This document shows, one piece after another, positions 35,201 to 41,183 of a stretch of DNA of 64,000 bases (position 1 is its first letter; each line of letters starts with the position of its first letter). The notes under the pieces are model-generated. The model was not told where the DNA came from. It saw only the letters and a program-made list of their open reading frames with translations, and searched no databases. The DNA comes from Nostoc sp. UHCC 0870 (lineage in GTDB: Bacteria > Cyanobacteriota > Cyanobacteriia > Cyanobacteriales > Nostocaceae), in NCBI RefSeq assembly GCF_022063185.1, contig NZ_CP091913.1, forward strand, positions 3,039,501-3,103,500, read 5' to 3'. A program made the translations under genes and the position numbers.

Positions 35201-36584
35201 CAATATTTTTAACTATACTTTCTAAAATAATCTGCCAATGCTCCGCCATTTGAGAAATAGTAGCAGCATCGAATAATTCCGAACTATATTCAAATTTTCC
35301 CTTAATTCCCTGGGGAGTATCTTGTAAATTCAGACGTAATTCATATTTTGCTGTATCTTCCTGAATCTGTAACCTTTCTAAAGTCAATCCTGCTAGTTGA
35401 GGTGGTTGGACTGTTGCCAGTTGTAAATCAAATTTTACCTGAAATAAAGGCATCATTTGATTAAGATGCCGTTCGGGATTCAGAACTTCTACCAACTTTT
35501 CAAAAGGTAAATGTTGATGAGCAAAAGCACCAAGTGTCACCTCACGCACTCGTTTTAATAATTCCACTATTGTGGGATTACTACCTAAATTGGTACGCAA
35601 TACTACAGTGTTGACTAATAAGCCAATGAGATTTTCTGTTTCCTGGCGATCGCGGTTAACAATATCTGTACCAATTAATAAATCTTCTTCTCCTGTGTAG
35701 CGATATAGTAATACTTGAAAACTCGCCAGCAGTAGCATAAATAAGGTGACACCCTGCTTGGCTGCTAAGGCTTTTAAGGCTTGGGATAGAGAGGAAGAAA
35801 GAGAAAACGCATACCGTGAACCTGAGTATTTAGATACATCTTTACGCAGAGTAGGTAATTGTAAAACAGGCAATTCACAGCCTAATTTTTGTTGCCAATA
35901 ATCAATTTGTTCTTCTAGAAATGAGCCTTGTAATTGTTGTCTTTGCCATAATGCCCAATCAGCATATTGAATTGGTAATTCTGGTAATGGTGAACATTCT
36001 CCCCGCACATAAGCGGAATATAATATAGAAAGTTCTTTGAGAAAAACACCTACTGACCATCGGTCGGAAATAATATGATGGGTTGTGATTAATAATATAT
36101 GTTCGTTTTCAGCTAAACGGAAGAGGCTAGTTTTGAATAAAAGTTGAGTTAAATCAAATGGTGTTTGTGCTGCTGTTAATGCTATTTTTTCGATTTCTTC
36201 GGTTGTATCTATAATTTGTAAGGAGATTGGTTGCCAAGGTTCGATAATTTGAATGGGTTGATTTTCGGAATTGGTGGTGAAATATGTTCTTAAGGTTTCG
36301 TGTCTTTTTCTAAGTTCGTTGATAGCTGATTCTAGTGCGGATAGTTGTAAATCTCCCTGCATTTTTAGGACACAGGGAACGTTATAAATGTAGCTATCTG
36401 GCTCTAGTTGTTGGATGAACCAGAGGCGTTGTTGGGCAAAAGATAGGGGGATGTTTTCTGTTTGGTTTCGTGGGGGAATGGTGGAGGATTGAGGTAGGGT
36501 TAATCCTTTTTCTTTGAGGCGGCGTTCAAATAAGGCTTTTTGTTCTGGGGTTAGGGTTGAGAGGATTTGTGAGTAGTTAGACAT
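29274..36584 (-). CDS. NRPS C-A-PCP-Cy-A(Ox)-PCP (gene E), predicted Ala then Cys-thiazole
   Basis: A 2436-residue protein. Module 1: C (about 45-480; motif HHIISDRW at 169-176, Arg in place of Gly), A (505-1000; pocket D-L-F-N-N-A-L-T-Y, Ala type), PCP (GGHSL near 1037). Module 2: cyclisation domain (about 1098-1520) with DVLIGD at 1227-1232, the Cy signature, then A (about 1560-1990) with pocket D-L-Y-N-L-S-L-I-W, the Cys code. Inside the A domain, between the A8 and A10 parts, lies an FMN-dependent oxidase of the nitroreductase/McbC class (about 2020-2240; SAGSLYPVQTYIY, LLEAGYIGQLLMETA). A PCP (GGNSL near 2340) ends the module. Together these should give an Ala-thiazole unit. The N-terminus LTPEQKALFERRL resembles that of gene A. 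The last residues are repeat-encoded. Five further repeats lie in frame. Confidence 0.95.
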   Translation of the reverse strand: MSNYSQILSTLTPEQKALFERRLKEKGLTLPQSSTIPPRNQTENIPLSFAQQRLWFIQQLEPDSYIYNVPCVLKMQGDLQLSALESAINELRKRHETLRTYFTTNSENQPIQIIEPWQPISLQIIDTTEEIEKIALTAAQTPFDLTQLLFKTSLFRLAENEHILLITTHHIISDRWSVGVFLKELSILYSAYVRGECSPLPELPIQYADWALWQRQQLQGSFLEEQIDYWQQKLGCELPVLQLPTLRKDVSKYSGSRYAFSLSSSLSQALKALAAKQGVTLFMLLLASFQVLLYRYTGEEDLLIGTDIVNRDRQETENLIGLLVNTVVLRTNLGSNPTIVELLKRVREVTLGAFAHQHLPFEKLVEVLNPERHLNQMMPLFQVKFDLQLATVQPPQLAGLTLERLQIQEDTAKYELRLNLQDTPQGIKGKFEYSSELFDAATISQMAEHWQIILESIVKNIDAKISDLSLLTAKEAELLINWNTTSREYPQHECIHELFAAQVERTPDAIALIFGEEVFTYREINIKANQLAHYLQTLGVKPETPVGICLERSPEMVIGMLAILKAGGFYVPLDPAYPDERLQYILDDAEVRIFLAHAETRRRRGEFGRVVDLGNWESIGEYPVTNPVTDVTPGNLAYLIYTSGSTGKPKGVMIEHRSPVCLLYWAREVFSDDAISGVLAATSICFDLSVFEIFVPLCWGGKVILAENALELPNLAAKDEVTLINTVPSAVTQLLNFNAIPHSVNTVNLAGEPLTWKLVQQLQQLPHVQYIYNLYGPSEDTTYSTYIELKDITPNSPTPPIGRAIANTQVYILDKHLQPVPVGVPGELYIAGAGVARGYWQRPELTAERFIENTPLPNPPLGKGRVRDSAGEVFYKTGDRVRYLPDGNIEYLGRLDNQVKIRGYRIELGEIEALLSQYPEIQESVVIANEAASGDKRLVAYIAPKSINILDLRQYLAYKLPNYMIPAHYMTLDALPRNPNGKIDRKALPAVENLSSELGIGYVAPRTATEQALEVIWREILLVEQIGIYDKFFTLGGHSLLGMQLVARINESLQVELPLKYLFQFPTIASLAAQIDQLQRNEIKLGPPKIQPQPEERYQPFPLTDIQQAYLIGRNAAFELGNIATHGYQEIETVGLSVAQVEMAMQRLIERHDMLRVIVQADGQQQVLSQVPDFKIAVTDLRGVDSALQDIRQHLSHQVRPTDSYPLFEIQAILLDDNKIRFCISFDVLIGDAWSFRLLGRELVQILENPDVELPPINLTFRDYVLTEKTLQDSAIYHRSQAYWQNRLTTLPPAPELPLTKPLSKITEPHFTRRSGTLSPTQWQKLKQQASEAGITPSGILLAAFAKILSRWSKQPNFTLNLTLFNRLPLHPEVNQIVGDFTASLLLEITSAGCNNFLELAHRIQTQLWDDLDHRYFSGVEVLRQLARQQQRVTEALMPVVFTSTLTQDHQQAEDKRNWQGNLIYSLSQTSQVYFDHQVGEVAGALVFNWDTIDELFPAGMLDEMFHTYCNFLENLVEPDTINIPLPPFGCAQGKPAPCPLPPFPCLQTLFFEQVAKQPNQPAIVTTENTLTYQQVCDRVCHLAEHLQHLGVIPNQLVAIVMDKGWEQIVAALAILTAGAAYVPIDPQLPAQRRLHLLQKTQAQIILTQSWLDKTLELADHLTRICVDTPPHLSPCKGEGVRQQPTDLAYVIYTSGSTGTPKGVMIDHQGAVNTILDINQRFGVTENDRVLAVSSLSFDLSVYDIFGILAAGGTIVIPDSGNDPTHWMQLINQYQVTIWNSVPALMQLLLDTSPTQNQTLRLILLSGDWIPLTLPPRIRSQFNHPQIISLGGATEASIWSIFYPIGEIDPNWKSIPYGYSLTNQQVYVLNHSLETCPTWAIGEIYIGGLGVAKGYWQNPELTAERFIQLGMGENFPPTPLHPYTPTPLYKTGDLGRYLPDGTIEFLGREDFQVKVNGYRIELGEIEAALQQHPAITQAVVKTAGTAPSQQQLVAYLVLQPEVISSQNTFNSSSQLDFKLQQKGVRTFDAGVRTVALPGLESPQVNLRRQSYRQFLEEIVSLTTLGEFFECLQMHQLENSPLPKYRYASAGSLYPVQTYIYIKPHRVENLATGFYYYHPQQHQLIHLSDEANIDSSIYGINQDVFTQAAFAIFLIGDLQAISPVYGDKSRDFCLLEAGYIGQLLMETAPNQNLGLCPIGDLEFDAIRENFILHEQQIFLHGFVGGTIDPHWTTRWLSPETAQTKITKAELITQKLRQFLQQRLPEYMIPSLYIPLETLPLTQNGKIDRRALPQPEYQFSESDQPIIPPSTELEIALAQLWQSILNVEVSSIHNNFFELGGNSLSATQIITQMRQNLQLDLPIREFFLNPTLTAQVELLKHQWEARQEITIEPIERINPQEILANLDELSDEEVEILLQKMQLEADDLSHAKVHSPLA
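29276..29306. repeat. Repeat forming the gene E C-terminus
   Basis: ACGCCAAGGGCGAATGCACC and the following CTTTGCGTG encode the SHAKVHSPLA tail and lead to the stop. The same module appears at 45711-45735 and 21151-21175. Confidence 0.75.
30802..30840. repeat. GGGTGTAG repeat in the gene E A2 loop
   Basis: Encodes FPPTPLHPYTPTP between AERF and LYKTGD of the Cys domain. Confidence 0.85.
31543..31580. repeat. GC-rich palindromic repeat before A3 of gene E A2
   Basis: Encodes TPPHLSPCKGEGVR just before LAYVIYTSGSTG, the second recurrent insertion site in A domains. Confidence 0.8.
31943..32014. repeat. Composite repeat in the gene E Cy-A linker
   Basis: GGCAGGGGGCAAGGGGCAGG plus GCCCTGAGCGCAGCCGAAGG encode a Pro/Cys-rich linker (FGCAQGKPAPCPLPPFPC) between the cyclisation and adenylation domains. 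It adds several cysteines to the linker. Confidence 0.75.
33970..34024. repeat. GC-rich palindromic repeat in the gene E A1 loop
   Basis: CCCTCCCCTTACCAAGGGGA with flanking CGCTGTCGCG encodes LPNPPLGKGRVRDSAGE between AERF and FYKTGD. Confidence 0.85.
34771..34797. repeat. CTCTGCGT repeat (STRR) in gene E A1
   Basis: Encodes AHAETRRRRGEF, an Arg-rich insertion after the VRIFL strand ahead of A3. A sister copy is at the same protein position in gene B (50514-50540). Confidence 0.85.
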
Positions 36585-36590
36585 TTTTTT

Positions 36591-36630
36591 AACGCAGAGG
36601 TACGCGGAGGTAAGCGCAAAGGTACGCGGA
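36591..36630. repeat. STRR between PKS2 and gene E
   Basis: AACGCAGAGGTACGCGGAGG and related units fill the 49-bp junction ahead of the gene E start. Confidence 0.8.
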
Positions 36631-36633
36631 GTT

Positions 36634-39600
36634 TTAAGAGGGGGTGTTGAGTTGTTGGAGGATTTGTTCTGGGGTGAGGGTTTGGATTTCTGTGAGTAGG
36701 GCTGTCATTTGTTCTAGGTTTTGGTTTTGGGTGGTGATGATTGTGGCGATTGCGGCGATGGTGGGTGCTTCGTAGAGGAGGTTTCGCATTGAGAGTTCGA
36801 CACCAAAGCGATCGCGTAATCTGGAAATGGCTTGGATGGCTAGGAGGGAGTGTCCGCCTAAGTCAAAGAAGCTATCATTAATTCCTATGGGGGAAATTCC
36901 TAATAGGTTTTGCCAAATTTGGGCGATCGCTGTTTCAATTTCGTTACGGGGTGCAATATATTCATTTGTTAGTTGGGGACGGGTATAACTGTTATCGCTT
37001 TCTGTTTTGCTTGGGGTGTTTGTTACCCACTGTTCTAAACGTTTGTATAAGTCGGCTTTTGTAACTACAACTGATTCTGGTAAACCCAATTTGATAATAT
37101 GTTGGGTTGATTGCCATACTTCTGCCGGTGTGAGTGCTAATGTTGCTAAATTAGCGGCGAAACTATGATTAATTTCTGTTTCTAAGTCGCTACGACAAGC
37201 ATCCCAGTTAATGCTAATCCAGGGGAATTTGCTATTTTGATTTTGTTGGATAACAAACATATCAATTACAGCATTCGCCCCAGCATAAGCGGCTAAACCT
37301 AAACCACCTAAAACTGTGGAAAGGGAAGATTGTAATACACAAAAATCTAAAGGTTTATGGCGCAAAACTTTAGCTAAAACAGATAAACTCTGGATTTTGG
37401 TACGGTAGTTATATTCCCAGTGTTGTAGAGTTAATTGGGGTAAAAATGCCATTGAATGCTCATTACTCATGGGTGTGGAGTAAAATACGCCATTTATTTG
37501 TCCGAATTTTGTCTCGGCTTGAGCTATTGCATTTTCTAATTCTGGTTGCTGGGTAATATCTATACTGAGTGCTAAGTAATCAATACCAACATTATCTAAA
37601 CTTTGTTTGATACTTTCGGGAATGACATCACTAATTAGCACTAATCGCGCTGACATTTTCATCAGAAACTCAGCAAATACTGTTCCTAATCCTGTTGTTA
37701 AATCTCCTAAAATTACATAAGTTCCCCCTTCACGCAAAGATAATTGTGATGTAGTGGTATCTATTGATAAGGGTTTAAAAGTCTGATTCCAGCGATAATT
37801 ACCGCGATAGGCAACTTGCTGTTTCAAGATTCCCGACTTCTTAAAGAAGTCGGGAATCTGATTATTTAAACACTCTGTAATTAATTGTTGGGCAATTTGT
37901 TGATTTGTTCTTACTGCGGTGGATAATGAAATGTCAACACAGAGACAAGTTAATTGTGGTATTTCTTGAGAAATCACCTTACCCATACCCCAAGCTGTCG
38001 CTTTCATTGGGTGGATATTTTCATTCCCTAACACCAATTGCCCATCATTTGTGACTAGCATTAATGTTATTGCTTGCTCAATTGACTGGAAGTAAATTGC
38101 TTGTGCTAGATATAATAAACTGACGGGTTGCTGTTGTGAATCAGTTAAATCCCATAAATATAAAATATGGTGAGGGATTAGCTCTCGCAGTTCTAAATCT
38201 GACCACAACTCGACAAAATTCTGTGAGCGTTGAGGATTAACTGTAAAATTACGATATGCGGGTTGGTCGTATTCTTCACCTTGGCTCACAATAATTACAT
38301 CATGTCCAACCGCTTGTAAGGTATTAATTATTTCTTGACTAATACCGTAGTTATCCTTTAGTACCAACCAACACAAGCGTTTTTTAGCTATGTCTACCTG
38401 AGGATGGGGTAAACTACGTTCCCAAGAAGGGAGATAAAATTGAGGGACTGGGGATTGGAGATAGGGGATTGGGGACTGGGTATCCTCTGCTTTCAAATCA
38501 ATCCAGTAACGCTGGCGTTGGAAGGGATAGGTGGGTAGTGGTAGACGTTGACGTTGTTGGTGAGTGTAGAAATTTGACCAATCAATTGATACACCTGTTA
38601 ACCACAATTGACCCAAGGTTTGCAGTAAAAATGCTACATCTGATTGTGTATCTTGGGGATGGTGTAGGGAAGATAAAATTGTGTGGGTGTTGGTTTGTTG
38701 TTTGGCTAAGGTAGAAAGTGTCCGTCCTGCTCCTACTTCTAGTAAAATTTGCTGAGGTTCTGTTAGCAGTTCTTTAATTCCTGTGGCAAATTGTACAGGT
38801 TGACGCGCATGATTTGCCCAGTAGTGCGGATGAGTTGCTTGTTCTGGTGTAATCCAAGTCCCGGTAACGTTAGAAATAAAGGGAATTTTGGGTGTTTGCA
38901 GTTCGATTTTCTGGAAAGCGGCGATAAATGGAGTAATCATGGACTCCATTAAGGGTGAATGGAAAGCGTGGGATGTCTGCAATCTACGGTTGGAAATTCC
39001 CTGTTGATTTAAGTTTGTTTCTAGTTGAGCAATTTCTGCTTCAGTACCAGATACTACAGATAATTCTGGTGCATTGTATGCCGCTATAACTAAATTATCT
39101 GTCAACAGAGATTGTAGTTTAGCTGCGGACATTCCTACCGAAAGCATTGCACCAGTTGGACATTGCTGCATTAAACGACCACGCAATGCTACTAATTTTA
39201 AAGCATCGGGGAGAGAAAAGACACCGGCTAAAGTAGCTGCTACGTATTCGCCAATACTATGTCCAATCATGGCCTGTGGTTGAATACCCCAAGATATCCA
39301 TAATTTTGCTAAGGCATATTCGATTATAAATAATGCTGGTTGTGCTACTGATGTCTGGTTGATTTGTTCAGACTCTTGTTGATAAATTTGTAACCGCAAA
39401 TCTAACCCCAAATCATGCTGTAATAATTCACAGCAATGATCTATTTGTTCTCGAAATATGGCTTCTGTATCATATAATTCCTTACCCATGTTGAGGTACT
39501 GACTACCTTGTCCGGGAAACATGAAGGCGATACTTGGGCTTTTTTCGGAGTTTGTATGAGTGTATTTAGTTTCTTTCTCTAAAATTTGCGCTGCTTCTTG

Positions 39601-41109
39601 CGTAGTTTGACACAACACCATCCGGCGATATGCGAAATGTTGTCGTCCTATGTGGAGGGTATAAGCAATATCTGCAAGGTTGAATTGTGGATGCTGTTGT
39701 AAATGTGTAGCCAGATTAATTGTTGCTTGCTCAAGTGCTTTCTCACTTTTAGCCGATAAACATAACAATTGATAATTAATTTTGAATTTTGAATTTTGAA
39801 TTTTGAATTGAATTGGTGCTTCTTCTAGAATTACATGAGCATTTGTCCCCCCAATTCCAAAGGAACTGACACCAGCACGGCGGGGGGTTTTGTCGGTTTC
39901 CCAGTCAACTAAATTGGTGTTGACATAAAAGGGTGTTTGGGAAAAATCTATTTGAGGATTTGGTTGTTGAAAATGTAAATTGGGGGGAATTTGTTGATGT
40001 TTGAGTGCTAAAACTGTTTTGATTAAACTCGCAATTCCCGCAGCCGCATCTAAATGTCCAATGTTGGTTTTTACTGATGATATGGCACAAAATCCGGTTT
40101 TCTCTGTTCCAGCGCGGAAGGCTTGAGTTAAGGCGGCGATTTCAATGGGGTCGCCTAATGCTGTTCCTGTTCCGTGGGTTTCAATATAACTAATCTCTGT
40201 TGGTTCTACTTCAGCTAATGCTTGTGCGGCGCGAATTACTGCTGCTTGGGTATCAATTCTCGGTGCTGTGTAGCTGACTTTTAAACCGCCATCATTATTA
40301 AGAGCTGAACCTTTAATTACAGCATGAATATAATCTCTATCTTCAATAGCTTCTTGCAGTCTTTTAAGGACAACAATACCTAAACCACTACCTGCAACTG
40401 TTCCTTGAGCATCAGCATCAAAGGCGCGACAATGGCCATCAGGTGAGTAAATTCCGCCTTCTTGGTATAAGTAACCTGTGGCTTTTGCTAAGGATACACC
40501 GCCGGCTAGGGCTATGTCACATTCTCCACTTAATAAACTCTGACAAGCTAGATGGACTGCTACTAATGATGTGGAACAAGCTGTTTGAATATCTAAACTT
40601 GGACCTCGTAAATTTAATTTATAAGAAACTCTGGTGGTAAGAAAGTCTTTATCGTTGGATAAAAATAGTTGATAGCGGCTAATTTGATTTTGAATTTGTG
40701 GATTAGTGATTAAATTTAATAAATAGTTATTCATGGCTGCACCGGCATAAACTCCTATTGCTCCGGTGTAGTTTTCTGGGTTATATCCTGCGTCTTCTAA
40801 GGCTGTCCAAGCACATTCTAAAAATAGTCGGTGCTGGGGGTCGAGAATTTCTGCTTCTCTGGGATTGAAGCCAAAAAATTCTGCGTCAAAGTATTCGATG
40901 TTGTCTATTATGGCTTGTCTTTTGACGTAATTGGGATGTTTTAATAGTGTGGGTTCTACGCCGTTTTTTTGGATTTGTTCGTCGGTTAAGTCGGTGATTG
41001 ATTCTACTCCGTTGCGGAGGTTTTGCCAATATTCTTCTAGGTTATTAGCACCGGGGAATTTCCCGGTTATGCCGATGATTGCTATTTCTAATCCTGTGGG
41101 GTTGTTCAT
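36634..41109 (-). CDS. Type I polyketide synthase module KS-AT-KR-ACP (PKS2)
   Basis: A 1491-residue single module. KS (about 8-430) has Cys178 in IQTACSTS, His312 (THGTGT) and His352 (GHLDAAAG). AT (about 525-830) has Ser618 (GHSIGE) and HAFH at 714-717, predicting malonyl-CoA. The KR region (about 890-1340) keeps Lys1238, the Ser pair near 1261, Tyr1275 and Asn1279, but has GDLTTGLG at 1135-1142 instead of GGxGxxG. The ACP has Ser1421. It lies between gene C (Gly) and gene E (Ala), so it should extend the glycyl chain by two carbons, giving a beta-keto or beta-hydroxy unit inside the backbone. It starts with no docking helix, as expected downstream of an NRPS PCP. Repeats sit in frame at three linkers, two at the same places as in PKS1. 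Confidence 0.95.
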   Translation of the reverse strand: MNNPTGLEIAIIGITGKFPGANNLEEYWQNLRNGVESITDLTDEQIQKNGVEPTLLKHPNYVKRQAIIDNIEYFDAEFFGFNPREAEILDPQHRLFLECAWTALEDAGYNPENYTGAIGVYAGAAMNNYLLNLITNPQIQNQISRYQLFLSNDKDFLTTRVSYKLNLRGPSLDIQTACSTSLVAVHLACQSLLSGECDIALAGGVSLAKATGYLYQEGGIYSPDGHCRAFDADAQGTVAGSGLGIVVLKRLQEAIEDRDYIHAVIKGSALNNDGGLKVSYTAPRIDTQAAVIRAAQALAEVEPTEISYIETHGTGTALGDPIEIAALTQAFRAGTEKTGFCAISSVKTNIGHLDAAAGIASLIKTVLALKHQQIPPNLHFQQPNPQIDFSQTPFYVNTNLVDWETDKTPRRAGVSSFGIGGTNAHVILEEAPIQFKIQNSKFKINYQLLCLSAKSEKALEQATINLATHLQQHPQFNLADIAYTLHIGRQHFAYRRMVLCQTTQEAAQILEKETKYTHTNSEKSPSIAFMFPGQGSQYLNMGKELYDTEAIFREQIDHCCELLQHDLGLDLRLQIYQQESEQINQTSVAQPALFIIEYALAKLWISWGIQPQAMIGHSIGEYVAATLAGVFSLPDALKLVALRGRLMQQCPTGAMLSVGMSAAKLQSLLTDNLVIAAYNAPELSVVSGTEAEIAQLETNLNQQGISNRRLQTSHAFHSPLMESMITPFIAAFQKIELQTPKIPFISNVTGTWITPEQATHPHYWANHARQPVQFATGIKELLTEPQQILLEVGAGRTLSTLAKQQTNTHTILSSLHHPQDTQSDVAFLLQTLGQLWLTGVSIDWSNFYTHQQRQRLPLPTYPFQRQRYWIDLKAEDTQSPIPYLQSPVPQFYLPSWERSLPHPQVDIAKKRLCWLVLKDNYGISQEIINTLQAVGHDVIIVSQGEEYDQPAYRNFTVNPQRSQNFVELWSDLELRELIPHHILYLWDLTDSQQQPVSLLYLAQAIYFQSIEQAITLMLVTNDGQLVLGNENIHPMKATAWGMGKVISQEIPQLTCLCVDISLSTAVRTNQQIAQQLITECLNNQIPDFFKKSGILKQQVAYRGNYRWNQTFKPLSIDTTTSQLSLREGGTYVILGDLTTGLGTVFAEFLMKMSARLVLISDVIPESIKQSLDNVGIDYLALSIDITQQPELENAIAQAETKFGQINGVFYSTPMSNEHSMAFLPQLTLQHWEYNYRTKIQSLSVLAKVLRHKPLDFCVLQSSLSTVLGGLGLAAYAGANAVIDMFVIQQNQNSKFPWISINWDACRSDLETEINHSFAANLATLALTPAEVWQSTQHIIKLGLPESVVVTKADLYKRLEQWVTNTPSKTESDNSYTRPQLTNEYIAPRNEIETAIAQIWQNLLGISPIGINDSFFDLGGHSLLAIQAISRLRDRFGVELSMRNLLYEAPTIAAIATIITTQNQNLEQMTALLTEIQTLTPEQILQQLNTPS
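37828..37858. repeat. Perfect 15-bp palindrome in frame in the PKS2 KR
   Basis: GATTCCCGACTTCTT, one base, then its exact complement. It encodes IPDFFKKSGIL in the KR inter-half linker, directly before QQVAYRG; PKS1 has a different palindrome before GVAYRG (3869-3928). Confidence 0.9.
38443..38480. repeat. GGGGATTG/GGGGACTG repeat in the PKS2 post-AT linker
   Basis: Encodes TQSPIPYLQSPVPQ between the AT domain and the FYLPSWE start of the KR region. Confidence 0.75.
39776..39815. repeat. AATTTTG repeat in the PKS2 KS-AT linker
   Basis: Encodes IQFKIQNSKFKIN directly after ILEEAP and before YQLLCLSAKSEKALEQ. Confidence 0.9.
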
Positions 41110-41118
41110 AGATTTTTT

Positions 41119-41160
41119 AAACGCAGAGGGGCGCGGAGGTTTACGCGGAGGGGCGCGGAG
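41119..41160. repeat. STRR between gene C and PKS2
   Basis: Two copies of the ACGCAGAGGGGCGCGGAGG unit fill most of the 74-bp gap. Confidence 0.85.
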
Positions 41161-41183
41161 AGTTTTTTTGAGGAAGGGGATGG

